NCBI RefSeq assembly: GCF_003952525.1
Contig: NZ_CP034451.1
Coordinates: 4,812,501 to 4,876,500 of the forward strand
Length of the DNA: 64,000 nt
Source: Mesorhizobium sp. M3A.F.Ca.ET.080.04.2.1
Lineage (GTDB): Bacteria > Pseudomonadota > Alphaproteobacteria > Rhizobiales > Rhizobiaceae
Reading direction: 5' to 3'
Within the stretch, counting starts at the first letter, position 1, and the number at the start of each line of letters is the position of its first letter. The notes beneath the pieces were generated by a model, which was not told where the DNA came from, searched no databases, and saw only the letters and a program-made list of their open reading frames with translations. Position numbers and translations under genes: made by a program. Positions 9,235 to 17,690 of this stretch are shown here, in pieces.

Positions 9235-10380
9235 ATGTCCCTGCCTTCCGCAATCTTCCGCAACGACGAGACCGCTCGCCAGCTGGTCTTCGATCGTCCG
9301 CATGAGATCATCGTCGCGCGCAGCGCGGACGAGTTCGCGCCCGCGCTGGAAGCCGCGCAGGCGGCATCGGACCAGGGCAGATGGCTGGCGGGCTATTTCT
9401 CCTATGAGGCCGGCTACCTGCTCGAGCCGAAGCTGGTGCCGCTGCTGCCGGAAAACCGCCGTGCGCCGCTGATCTGCCTCGGCGTCTTCGACGCTCCCGT
9501 CGAGCAGACCGTGCCGGGCAGCAACGGGGCCGCCACCAACGGTCCGATCTTCGACGCCAGGGCGGCCTGGTCGGCAGACGACTATGCCATCCGCTTCGCG
9601 CGGCTTCACGACCACCTTCGCAAGGGCGATTGCTACCAGGGCAACCTGACTTTTCCGGTGCACGCGCAATGGTCCGGCGATCCGCTGGCCGCCTTCAACG
9701 CGCTGACCGCGCGCCAGCCTGTGAAATACGGCGCGCTGGTTTCGCTCGGCGACCCGGTCGTGCTGTCGCGCTCGCCCGAACTGTTCTTCGAGATCGACGC
9801 CGAAGGCATGATCGAGACGCACCCGATGAAGGGCACGGCGCCGCGCGGCTCGACCAGGACCGAGGATGCGCGGCTGAAGGCGTTCCTTCGCAACGACGAG
9901 AAGAACCAGGCCGAGAACCGGATGATCGTCGACCTGCTGCGCAACGACATCTCGCTGATCAGCGAGGTCGGCACGCTTGAGGTGCCGGAGTTGTTTCGCA
10001 TCGAGACCTATCCGACCGTGCACCAGATGGTGAGCCGGGTGCGCGCGAGGCTGCTGCCCGATGTCGGCATCCGCCGGATCTTCGCCGCACTGTTTCCGTG
10101 CGGGTCGATCACCGGCGCGCCGAAGATCCGCGCCATGGAGATCCTGCGCGATCTGGAGGGCGTGCCGCGCGACGTCTATTGCGGCGCTATCGGCTGGATC
10201 GCCCCCGGCGGCACGATGCGCTTTTCCGTCGCGATCCGCACCATCTCGCTCTTTGCCGATGGCGAGGCCGTCTACAATGTCGGCGGCGGCGTCGTCTTCG
10301 ATTCCACCGCTGAGGAGGAGTATCGGGAGTGTCTGCTCAAAGCGCGCTTCGCGACGGGAACAGTGCCGACTTCGAGCTGA
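9235..10380 (+). CDS. pabB: Aminodeoxychorismate synthase component I
   Basis: Chorismate-binding enzyme that aminates chorismate to 4-amino-4-deoxychorismate, the committed step to p-aminobenzoate and folate. The protein has 381 residues, the short PabB form lacking the long N-terminal domain of anthranilate synthase. Visible motifs are GDCYQGNLTFPV, the ETHPMKGTAPRG catalytic region, NRMIVDLLRND, and PCGSITGAPKIRAMEIL near the C-terminus. The glutamine amidotransferase partner is not in the window. The downstream pabC-like gene overlaps its end, so the two are co-expressed and probably translationally coupled. Confidence 0.93.
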   Translation: MSLPSAIFRNDETARQLVFDRPHEIIVARSADEFAPALEAAQAASDQGRWLAGYFSYEAGYLLEPKLVPLLPENRRAPLICLGVFDAPVEQTVPGSNGAATNGPIFDARAAWSADDYAIRFARLHDHLRKGDCYQGNLTFPVHAQWSGDPLAAFNALTARQPVKYGALVSLGDPVVLSRSPELFFEIDAEGMIETHPMKGTAPRGSTRTEDARLKAFLRNDEKNQAENRMIVDLLRNDISLISEVGTLEVPELFRIETYPTVHQMVSRVRARLLPDVGIRRIFAALFPCGSITGAPKIRAMEILRDLEGVPRDVYCGAIGWIAPGGTMRFSVAIRTISLFADGEAVYNVGGGVVFDSTAEEEYRECLLKARFATGTVPTSS

Positions 10381-10991
10381 TCGAGACGATGCGCTGGGAG
10401 CCGGCTTCGGGTTTCCTGCGTTTCGACCGCCACCTGGCAAGGCTCTATGCGTCCGCCGGCGAGTTGGGCTTCGACTGCGAGCCGCAGCCGATCGGCAAGG
10501 CGCTGATGGATGCTGTCGGCGGCCAGCAGGTCGCTCTGCGCGTCCGCCTTGCCCTGCAGCGCAGCGGCGAGGCGACAGCAGCAGCGCAGCCTTACGAGCC
10601 GGTTCCTGCCGACAAGGTCTGGCGCTTGCGGCTGGCACGAACCCGGCTCGATTCCGGCGACATGCTGCTGCGCCACAAGACCAGCCGGCGGCAGGTCTTC
10701 ACGCACGCACGCGCGGAATATCTCACCAACCAGGCCGACGAAGTTCTGCTCGCCAACGAACGCGGCGAACTCTGCGAGGGCACGATCACCAACCTCTTTG
10801 CCGACTTTGGCGACGGCGTGCTGGCGACGCCCCGGCTCGACTGCGGCCTCTTGCCTGGAATACTGCGCGGCGAGCTTCTGGACGAAGGCCGCGCCGCGGA
10901 AGCCATCTACACCTTCGACGATCTGAACTCGGCGAAGGCGATCTTCGTCGGCAATTCGCTGCGCGGGCTGATTCCGGCGCAATTGGGCTGA
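10329..10991 (+). CDS. pabC: Class IV aminotransferase, probable aminodeoxychorismate lyase
   Basis: PLP enzyme of 220 residues expected to eliminate pyruvate from 4-amino-4-deoxychorismate to give p-aminobenzoate. It has the fold-type IV signatures LLRHKTSRRQVF with the PLP lysine, ANERGELCEGTITNLFADF, and GLLPGILRGELL. The start is a GTG at 10329 inside the pabB frame, giving a 52-base overlap. The sequence is open earlier, but the protein begins properly with FELIETMRWEPASGFLRFDRHLARL, as in this family. The overlap implies coupled translation with pabB. A branched-chain or D-amino-acid aminotransferase is the alternative, but the context favours PabC. Confidence 0.88.
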   Translation: MSAQSALRDGNSADFELIETMRWEPASGFLRFDRHLARLYASAGELGFDCEPQPIGKALMDAVGGQQVALRVRLALQRSGEATAAAQPYEPVPADKVWRLRLARTRLDSGDMLLRHKTSRRQVFTHARAEYLTNQADEVLLANERGELCEGTITNLFADFGDGVLATPRLDCGLLPGILRGELLDEGRAAEAIYTFDDLNSAKAIFVGNSLRGLIPAQLG

Positions 10992-11026
10992 CGCCGGATC
11001 GGGCAGCCGTTTCTGTTTGAGAAAGC

Positions 11027-11962
11027 ATGACCATTCGCCAGCCGACCCACACGCCCTATGACGGGTCCTCGAAACTTTTCACCATCGGTCTGAAGCCGCT
11101 CGAACTCGAACGCTGGATCGAGGTCGATGAATTTCTTTTGCCGCACCTTGCCGAAAAGCGACGGCTTTACGCCGAAATCCCGGAAAAAGTCTTTGTCGAG
11201 GAACACGGCACCCGCGATGCGCAGCAGGAAGTGCTCGACCTTCTCAGCGCCTATCTCCCGGCAAAATACCCCGAGAGCCATCGCGCCGCTGGCTCAACTG
11301 TCGAGGTGATCGGCCTCGAAGGAGCGGTCGACGAGCCGCCCTCCGGATTGCGAGAGGCACCGCTCTTCCGGGCTTCCCTGCTGGTCCAGGAAGACCTTAT
11401 CCTGATGCGTCGCGGCGGGAACGGCTGGCGGCTCGCGGCGGGCTCGCTCTGCTTTCCCTCGTCCTGGTCCCTGCTCGAAAAATTCGGCAAGCCGCTGCAG
11501 GAAATCCATGCGCCGGTGCCGGGGTTCGGCCCCGGCACGCGCCCGGCCGATCTCATCAACCGCATGTTCGACGGACTGCAGGGCCAGGCGGTGGAACGCT
11601 TCAACTGGTCGATCCAGGCGGATGATGCGCTCTATCATCCGCTCTACAGCGCCCAGCGCATCGACCGCGCCACCAACCGTCCGACGCGCTTCGCGGACGG
11701 CGACATCAACGCCCACGCCTTTATCCGCGTCGAGCGCCAGACGCTGCGCAAGCTGCCGGTCTCGCGCGACATTCTTTTCACCATCCGCATCCATCTCGAT
11801 CCGCTGTCCGTGCTCGCCCGCCATGCCGACAGGATTGCGCTGGCGGCTTCCTTTGCCGAACAGCTCAATGCCCTCGACCAGGCGCAGCTCGACTACAAGG
11901 GCCTGACCGCCGACCGTGACCGTCTGGTCGGATACCTCGCTCAAATGGCCAAGGGGGCTTGA
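11027..11962 (+). CDS. Heme-dependent oxidative N-demethylase family protein (DUF3445)
   Basis: Protein of 311 residues in the DUF3445 family, now named heme-dependent oxidative N-demethylase after characterised members. Family landmarks are YDGSSKLFTIGLKPL at the N-terminus, the LLVQEDLILMR strand, GGNGWRLAAGSLCFPSSW, and INRMFDGLQ. The heme-proximal region around PVPGFGPGTRPADLINRM is also recognisable. The substrate here is not known. Characterised relatives demethylate small methylated amines. It follows pabC by 35 bases and precedes homospermidine synthase, so a polyamine or methylamine link is possible but only inferred. Confidence 0.85.
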   Translation: MTIRQPTHTPYDGSSKLFTIGLKPLELERWIEVDEFLLPHLAEKRRLYAEIPEKVFVEEHGTRDAQQEVLDLLSAYLPAKYPESHRAAGSTVEVIGLEGAVDEPPSGLREAPLFRASLLVQEDLILMRRGGNGWRLAAGSLCFPSSWSLLEKFGKPLQEIHAPVPGFGPGTRPADLINRMFDGLQGQAVERFNWSIQADDALYHPLYSAQRIDRATNRPTRFADGDINAHAFIRVERQTLRKLPVSRDILFTIRIHLDPLSVLARHADRIALAASFAEQLNALDQAQLDYKGLTADRDRLVGYLAQMAKGA

Positions 11963-12073
11963 AGAGATCGCCGGCAATTGGCGCTTTTCGCTGGTTTATG
12001 ACAGTGATCTGTGGTGTAGGGCTACCGGCGAAAATTGCCGGCTTTGCCCGGGTTCGAAGGAGTGTGCGAAAAA

Positions 12074-13519
12074 ATGGCGAATGAAAACTGGCCCGTTTAC
12101 GGTGAAATCACCGGCCCTGTCGTGATGATCGGCTTTGGCTCGATCGGGCGGGGGACGCTGCCGCTGATCGAACGCCATTTCAAGTTCGACAAGTCGCGCA
12201 TGGCGGTCATCGACCCGCGCGACACCGACCGCAAGCTCCTTGACGAGCGGGGGATAGCCTTCGTGCAGGAAGCGGTGACCAGGAAGAACTACAAGAAGCT
12301 CCTGACCCCGCTACTCACCAATGGCAGTGGCCAGGGCGTCTGCGTCAACCTGTCGGTCGATACCTCCTCGCTCGAGCTGATGAAGCTTTGCCGCAAGCTC
12401 GGCGTGCTCTACATCGACACGGTGGTCGAGCCGTGGCTCGGCTTCTATTTCGACGACACGGCCGACAACGCGTCGCGCACCAACTATGCGCTGCGCGAAA
12501 GCGTGCGCCAGGAGAAGGAGAAGAGCCCCGGCGGCACCACGGCGGTCTCCTGCTGCGGGGCCAATCCGGGCATGGTCTCGTGGTTCGTCAAGCAGGCGCT
12601 CGTCAATCTTGCCACCGATCTCGGGCTCGAGTTCAGCGAGCCGGCGGAGCATGACCGCGAGGGCTGGGCGAGGCTGATGAAGAAGGCCGGCGTCAAGGGT
12701 ATTCACATCGCCGAGCGCGATACCCAGCGCACCAAGAAGCCGAAGCCGATGGACGTGTTCTGGAACACCTGGTCGGTCGAGGGCTTTCTCTCGGAAGGCA
12801 TGCAGCCGTCCGAGCTCGGCTGGGGCACGCATGAGAACTGGATGCCGAAGAACGGCAGGAAGCACAAGGATGGCTCGCAGGCGGCCATCTTCCTGGAGCA
12901 GCCTGGCGCCAACACGCGCGTGCGCAGCTGGTGTCCGACGCCCGGCCCGCAATACGGTTTCCTGGTGACCCACAACGAGGCGATCTCGATCGCCGATTTC
13001 TTCACCCTGCGCGGCAAGAAGGGCAAGGTGCAATATCGCCCAACCTGCCATTATGCCTACCACCCCTGCAACGACGCGGTGCTGTCGCTGCACGAGATGT
13101 TCGGCGCCGCCGGCAAGGCGCAGCCAGTGCATCACGTCCTCGACGAGAACGAATTGGTCGACGGCATCGACGAACTCGGCGTGCTGCTCTACGGCCACGA
13201 CAAGAACGCCTACTGGTACGGCTCGCAGCTGTCGCTGGCCGAGGCGCGCAGGCTTGCCCCCTACCAGAACGCCACCGGCCTCCAGGTCACCTCAGCGGTG
13301 CTTGCAGGCATGGTCTGGGCGCTGGAAAATCCGATGGCCGGCATCGTCGAGGCCGACGAGATGGATTACCGGCGCTGCCTCGACGTGCAGTTTCCGTACC
13401 TCGGACCGGTCAAGGGCTACTATACCGACTGGACGCCGCTCGACAATCGTCCGGGTCTTTTCCCCGAGGATCTCGACCGGAACGACCCGTGGCAGTTCCG
13501 CAACATCCTGGTGCGATAG
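12074..13519 (+). CDS. hss: Homospermidine synthase
   Basis: NAD-dependent enzyme that joins two putrescines (or putrescine and spermidine) to sym-homospermidine, the main triamine of many rhizobia. The protein has 481 residues. The N-terminal Rossmann motif VVMIGFGSIGRGTLPLIERHF is intact, and the long bacterial HSS fold follows, with CCGANPGMVSWFVKQAL and WGTHENWMPKNG. I chose ATG 12074, which starts MANENWPVYGEITGPV and has GAAGGAG at 12056-12062 upstream. An in-frame ATG at 12035 would add 13 residues with no family support. The substrate putrescine can come from the ornithine decarboxylase at 54139-55272. Confidence 0.95.
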   Translation: MANENWPVYGEITGPVVMIGFGSIGRGTLPLIERHFKFDKSRMAVIDPRDTDRKLLDERGIAFVQEAVTRKNYKKLLTPLLTNGSGQGVCVNLSVDTSSLELMKLCRKLGVLYIDTVVEPWLGFYFDDTADNASRTNYALRESVRQEKEKSPGGTTAVSCCGANPGMVSWFVKQALVNLATDLGLEFSEPAEHDREGWARLMKKAGVKGIHIAERDTQRTKKPKPMDVFWNTWSVEGFLSEGMQPSELGWGTHENWMPKNGRKHKDGSQAAIFLEQPGANTRVRSWCPTPGPQYGFLVTHNEAISIADFFTLRGKKGKVQYRPTCHYAYHPCNDAVLSLHEMFGAAGKAQPVHHVLDENELVDGIDELGVLLYGHDKNAYWYGSQLSLAEARRLAPYQNATGLQVTSAVLAGMVWALENPMAGIVEADEMDYRRCLDVQFPYLGPVKGYYTDWTPLDNRPGLFPEDLDRNDPWQFRNILVR

Positions 13520-13604
13520 CAGCCAGGCCTGCTGCGGTCTCCGCCTTGCAATCGCCCGGAAATCGGGCGATTGAAAAGGCGCGGAATGAGGAGAGGATTT
13601 TCAA

Positions 13605-13979
13605 ATGACCGTTGCGCGCAAATTGCTTTCGGCGGGCGCCGCGGCAGGCCTTCTGGCCGCTGCCGCCTGCACCACCACCGGCCCGTCCGATCAGCCCTCA
13701 ATGACGGCGCCCAAGGGCGTCGAAGGCAACTGGATCGACGCCAAGGGCACTGGCCTGTCGACCTTTGCCGCCGGCAGCTTCACCACTGTCGCGACCGACA
13801 CCGGCCAGAAGCTGTCCGAGGGCAGCTACACCATGACCGGCCCGACCTCGGTCGAGATCCATGGCACCTCGCTGATCCGGCAGACTCCGGTCAGCTTCAA
13901 TTGCCTGATGATTTCGACCAGCCAGCTCAATTGCACCAGCGCCAGCGGCCAGAACTTCGTCCTGACGCGCCGGGCCTAG
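13605..13979 (+). CDS. Omp10-like outer-membrane lipoprotein
   Basis: Small lipoprotein of 124 residues. A 20-residue signal peptide ends in a lipobox-like LLAAAACTTTG with Cys at residue 22. The mature part matches the layout of Brucella Omp10: GVEGNWIDAKG, LSEGSYTM, then CLMISTSQLNCTSASGQNFVLTRRA, with two Cys that could form a disulfide. It is probably an AprI/Inh-like small beta-barrel exposed at the outer membrane. GAGGAG (13587-13592) lies upstream. A repeat copy and a terminator follow the gene. Confidence 0.85.
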   Translation: MTVARKLLSAGAAAGLLAAAACTTTGPSDQPSMTAPKGVEGNWIDAKGTGLSTFAAGSFTTVATDTGQKLSEGSYTMTGPTSVEIHGTSLIRQTPVSFNCLMISTSQLNCTSASGQNFVLTRRA

Positions 13980-13980
13980 A

Positions 13981-14080
13981 GCGCATCGCGCTGGAACGGA
14001 TCAGGCGACGCGCTTTTAGGTCTTTGTTCTTATGCACGTCGCTTTTGCAAAACCGCTGCACACTTTTGCGCGACATGCAG
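13981..14080. repeat. Mesorhizobium-type intergenic palindromic repeat
   Basis: Second copy of the repeat family. A GGAACGGATCAGGCGACGCG module is followed by a palindrome with outer arms ATGCACGTCG (14032-14041) and CGACATGCA (14071-14079), and an inner TTTTGCAA/TTTTGCG pair. It starts at the omp10 stop codon and precedes a separate true terminator at 14163. Confidence 0.8.
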
Positions 14081-14160
14081 TAGGCAATTTGCAGCAGGTG
14101 CATTCCCCTGACGTCGGGCAAATGCGTCAGGTCAGATCCGGAAAAATATCGACATGAATG

Positions 14161-14193
14161 AAGGATGGCGGCGTGAAGCCGCCGTCCTTTTTT
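14161..14193 (+). terminator. Rho-independent terminator
   Basis: Stem GGATGGCGGC (14163-14172) pairs with GCCGCCGTCC (14178-14187) through one G-T wobble and a GTGAA loop, followed by six T. It ends the omp10 transcript before the 5'-nucleotidase promoter region. Confidence 0.85.
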
Positions 14194-14263
14194 GTGCCGG
14201 CAAACCGCTCCTGATTTCCGCTTGCATCGACCGAAACGCGATGTGAACATGATCCCGAGCTGA

Positions 14264-14281
14264 CTGTAATGTTGCGGTCAA
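14264..14281 (+). promoter_or_regulatory. Candidate PHO box (PhoB site)
   Basis: CTGTAAT-GTTG-CGGTCAA is a direct repeat of two heptamers separated by four bases, in the arrangement of the PhoB consensus CTGTCAT-N4-CTGTCAT. The halves match 6/7 and 5/7. It lies 46 bases upstream of the ATG of a secreted 5'-nucleotidase, a phosphate-scavenging enzyme often under PhoB control. Seen in sequence plus family knowledge, not tested. Confidence 0.5.
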
Positions 14282-14327
14282 GCGAGGGGATTAAGCACCT
14301 TCGAGTCAGCTTATCCGGGAGACAAAG

Positions 14328-16346
14328 ATGAAGAAGATTGCCGCCATTCTAACCCTGTCTGCCTCGACGCTTGGCCTGTCGGCCGGAGCATCCTTTGCCG
14401 ACTACACGCTGAATATTCTGCATTTCAACGATTGGCACAGCCGCATCGAAGGCAACAACAAGTACGAATCGACTTGCTCTGCCGAGGAGGAAACCAAGGG
14501 CGAATGCATTGGCGGCGCCGGTCGGCTGATCACCGCGATCGCCCAGGAGCGCAAGAAGCTCGAGGGCCAGAATGTGCTGCTGCTCAACGCAGGCGACAGC
14601 TTCCAAGGGTCGCTGTTCTACATCACCTACAAGGGTGCGGCGGAGGAGGAGTTTCTCAACCAGATCAAGCCCGACGCCGTGACGCTCGGCAATCACGAGT
14701 TCGACGACGGCGAGAGCGCGCTGGTGCCTTACCTCGACAAGGCGAAGTTCCCGATCGTCAGCGCCAATGTGGTGCCCAACGACAAGTCTGGCGCCGCGGG
14801 CAAGATCAAGCCGTCGATCGTGCTTGACGTCGGTGGACAGAAGATCGGCATTGTCGGCGCCGTCACCAACGACACGCCGGAGCTCGCCTCGCCCGGGCCG
14901 AACATCGCCATCGAGGACGACGTCAAATCGATCACCGCCGAGGTCGAGAAGCTGAAGGGAGAAGGCGTCAACAAGATCATCGCCGTCACCCATATCGGCT
15001 ATAACCGCGAACGCGACGTGATCGCCAAGATCCCCGGCGTCGACATCGTGGTCGGCGGCCACAGCCACACGCTTCTGTCCAACACTGATCCGAAGGCGGC
15101 TGGCCCCTATCCGACGATGGTCGACAACCCCGACGGCTCCAAGGTGCCGGTGGTGCAGGCGGCGTCCTATTCGAAATATCTCGGCGAGTTCAAGGTGGTG
15201 TTCGACGACAACGGCGTCGTCAAGGAAGCGAGCGGCGACCCGATCTATCTCGACAAGTCGATCACGCCGGATCCTGCCGTTCTCGCCCGCATCAAGGAAC
15301 TGGGCGCGCCCATCGAGGCGCTGAAGAACAAGGAAGTCGCCGAGACCACCAAGCCCATCGACGGCAGCCGGGAGAATTGCCGCGCCCGCGAATGCGAGAT
15401 GGGCAATCTCGTCTCGGACGCCGTCCTCGATCGCGTGAAGGGCCAGGGCGTCGAGATCGTCATTACGAACGGCGGCGGCCTGCGCGCCTCGATCGACCAG
15501 GGTGTCGTGACCATGGGCGAGGTGCTTACCGTGCTGCCCTTCCAGAACACGCTGGCGACCTTCAAGATCTCCGGCAAGGATCTGGTGGCCGCCCTGGAAA
15601 GCGGCCTCAGCCAGATCGAGGATGGCGCCGGACGCTTCCCGCAGGTCGCCGGATTGAAATATTCCTTCGACAAATCGGCCGCCCCCAACGCAGGTCGCGT
15701 CAAATCCGTCGAGGTGATGGAAAACGGCGCATGGACGCCGATCAATCCGGACAAGCATTATCTCGTCGCCACCAACAACTATGTCCGCCAGGGCGGCGAC
15801 GGCTACAAGGTCTTCGCGGAGAAGGCTTCGGATGCCTATGACTATGGTCCGGGCCTTGAGCAGGTGGTGGCCGACTATCTTGGCGCGCACCGGCCCTACA
15901 CGCCGAAGCTCGACGGCCGCATCACCGAGATCGGCGCGACCGTAGCGGCAGCGGAGCCCGCGAAACCGGCCGCGACGGCGCCGGCCGCCGAACCGGCGAA
16001 GCCGGCGGAGACGGCGCCCGCGACCGCTGAGCCAGCAATGCCGGCCCTGCCGTCAAATTCCGGCGACATCGCCGGCACGCCGCCCAGCGTTCCGGCTGAA
16101 ACGGCAACGTCGGCACCAGCCGAAGCAGCAAAGCCTGCCGAAACAGCCCCAACGGAGGCCAAGCCGGCCGGGAGCAGCCCGGAGAGCAGCCACGTGATCG
16201 CCGCCGGCGACACCTACTGGGACCTGGCCAAGAAAGCCTATGGCGACGGCACCAAATGGAAGCTGATCTCCGAGGCCAACAAGGACTACAAGCCGCGCCG
16301 GCTGCCGCTCGGCGGGACGCTGACCATTCCCCCGGCCGCGAAGTAG
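14328..16346 (+). CDS. Periplasmic 5'-nucleotidase / metallophosphoesterase with C-terminal LysM
   Basis: Hydrolyses nucleoside 5'-phosphates outside the cytoplasm, yielding phosphate and nucleoside. The protein has 672 residues. Its signal peptide MKKIAAILTL... ends at SFAD. The metallophosphatase domain has the metal motifs LHFNDWHSR, LLNAGDSFQGS, TLGNHEFDDG and VVGGHSHTLL. The nucleotidase C-terminal domain has EMGNLVSDAVLD, ITNGGGLRASID and TNNYVRQGGDGY. A Pro/Ala/Glu repeat linker (about residues 545-620) leads to a LysM-like module (about 620-670) with AAGDTYWDLAKKAYGDGTKWKLI, which would tether the enzyme to peptidoglycan. The PHO-box-like repeat at 14264-14281 suggests induction by phosphate starvation. 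Confidence 0.93.
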   Translation: MKKIAAILTLSASTLGLSAGASFADYTLNILHFNDWHSRIEGNNKYESTCSAEEETKGECIGGAGRLITAIAQERKKLEGQNVLLLNAGDSFQGSLFYITYKGAAEEEFLNQIKPDAVTLGNHEFDDGESALVPYLDKAKFPIVSANVVPNDKSGAAGKIKPSIVLDVGGQKIGIVGAVTNDTPELASPGPNIAIEDDVKSITAEVEKLKGEGVNKIIAVTHIGYNRERDVIAKIPGVDIVVGGHSHTLLSNTDPKAAGPYPTMVDNPDGSKVPVVQAASYSKYLGEFKVVFDDNGVVKEASGDPIYLDKSITPDPAVLARIKELGAPIEALKNKEVAETTKPIDGSRENCRARECEMGNLVSDAVLDRVKGQGVEIVITNGGGLRASIDQGVVTMGEVLTVLPFQNTLATFKISGKDLVAALESGLSQIEDGAGRFPQVAGLKYSFDKSAAPNAGRVKSVEVMENGAWTPINPDKHYLVATNNYVRQGGDGYKVFAEKASDAYDYGPGLEQVVADYLGAHRPYTPKLDGRITEIGATVAAAEPAKPAATAPAAEPAKPAETAPATAEPAMPALPSNSGDIAGTPPSVPAETATSAPAEAAKPAETAPTEAKPAGSSPESSHVIAAGDTYWDLAKKAYGDGTKWKLISEANKDYKPRRLPLGGTLTIPPAAK

Positions 16347-16363
16347 GCTTCCTCCGGAACTCA

Positions 16364-16402
16364 TGGGCACCCGTCCGGGACACCGGGCGGGTGTTCCGTT
16401 TT
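16364..16402 (+). terminator. Probable Rho-independent terminator
   Basis: Long stem GGGCACCCGTCCGG pairing with CCGGGCGGGTGTTC through a few wobbles and a short GACA loop, followed by a weak T stretch CGTTTTC. It lies 18 bases after the nucleotidase stop. Confidence 0.7.
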
Positions 16403-16490
16403 CGAACGGTGACGGGATAAGGTGCGGCCACAGGCAGCATTGAAAACCGGCGCGGCATCGCTAGTTTCGCACCGATCCCGGAGATAGTTG

Positions 16491-17555
16491 ATGACGCTTG
16501 CCGATCCCGCCGACGCAAAAGCCGCCGTGACCATCGGCCCGGCGCTGACGGGCGCCGCGGCGGCGCGGACGGGCAAGATCGGCATCATGCTGATCAACCT
16601 CGGCACGCCGGACGGCACCGAGTTCAAGCCGATGTGGCGCTATCTGCGGGAATTCCTGTCCGACCCACGCGTCATCGAGCTCAACAAGGCGATCTGGTAC
16701 CCGATCCTCTACGGCCTCGTGCTCACCACACGGCCGAAAAAATCCGGCGCCAACTACGCCAGGATCTGGAATACCGAGAAAAACGAGTCTCCGCTGCGCA
16801 CCTTCACCCGCGCGCAGGCCGACAAGCTGGCGGAAGCTCTCGGCGACCTGCCGAACGTCGTGGTCGACTGGGCGATGCGCTACGGCAATCCTTCGACGGC
16901 GAGCGTCACGCGCCGGCTGGTCGAGCAGGGCTGTGACCGGATCCTTTCCTTTCCGCTCTATCCGCAATATTCAGCGACGACGACGGCGACCGCCAACGAC
17001 CAGTTGTTCCGCGCGCTGATGAAGATCAGGCACGCGCCGGCAGTCCGCAGCGTGCCGCCCTACTATGACGAGCCCATCTATATCGAGGCGCTCGCGCGTT
17101 CGATCGAAAAGCATCTGACCAGCCTCGATTTCGAGCCGGAGGTGGTGATCACTTCCTATCACGGCATCCCCAAGCCTTATGCCGACAAGGGGGATCCCTA
17201 TCAGGCGCATTGCCTCGAGACGACTCGGCTGCTGCGAGCAAGGCTCGGCTGGGACGAGAAGAAGCTCATCACCACCTTTCAGTCACGCTTCGGCGCGCAG
17301 GAATGGCTGCAGCCCTATACCGACGTGACGGTCGAGAAGCTGGCGAAAGAGGGCGTGAAGTCGATCGCCATCGTCAATCCGGGCTTTTCCGTCGACTGCA
17401 TCGAGACGCTGGACGAGATCGGCCGCGAAGCGGCCGAGACCTTCCATCATGCCGGCGGCAAGCATTTCGCCCACATCCCTTGCCTGAACGACAGCGCCGA
17501 GGGCATGGCGGTCGTCGAAGCGATGGTGCGCCGGGAATTGTCGGGCTGGGTCTGA
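16491..17555 (+). CDS. hemH: Ferrochelatase
   Basis: Inserts Fe2+ into protoporphyrin IX, the last step of protoheme synthesis, at the cytoplasmic membrane. The protein has 354 residues. It contains GIMLINLGTPDG at the start of the domain, FPLYPQYSATT, the active-site histidine in ITSYHGIPKPY, and NPGFSVDCIETLDEIGREA with the conserved Glu near the C-terminus. The first 25 residues are an Ala-rich extension. ATG 16491 has GGAGATAG just upstream. A TTG three bases earlier is unlikely to be the main start. The gene stands alone with no other heme gene beside it. Confidence 0.95.
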   Translation: MTLADPADAKAAVTIGPALTGAAAARTGKIGIMLINLGTPDGTEFKPMWRYLREFLSDPRVIELNKAIWYPILYGLVLTTRPKKSGANYARIWNTEKNESPLRTFTRAQADKLAEALGDLPNVVVDWAMRYGNPSTASVTRRLVEQGCDRILSFPLYPQYSATTTATANDQLFRALMKIRHAPAVRSVPPYYDEPIYIEALARSIEKHLTSLDFEPEVVITSYHGIPKPYADKGDPYQAHCLETTRLLRARLGWDEKKLITTFQSRFGAQEWLQPYTDVTVEKLAKEGVKSIAIVNPGFSVDCIETLDEIGREAAETFHHAGGKHFAHIPCLNDSAEGMAVVEAMVRRELSGWV

Positions 17556-17690
17556 GGTGCCGGCAGCAAGGCTGCAAAACCAGTGCACACAAGCCTTCGC
17601 TAATCAATATTCGTGATCACCTGATTGTAACGCTTCGGAAACACACTTAAGTGATTCCGTGAGGTCGCCGCCTTTTGAGGGAGAAACGAA

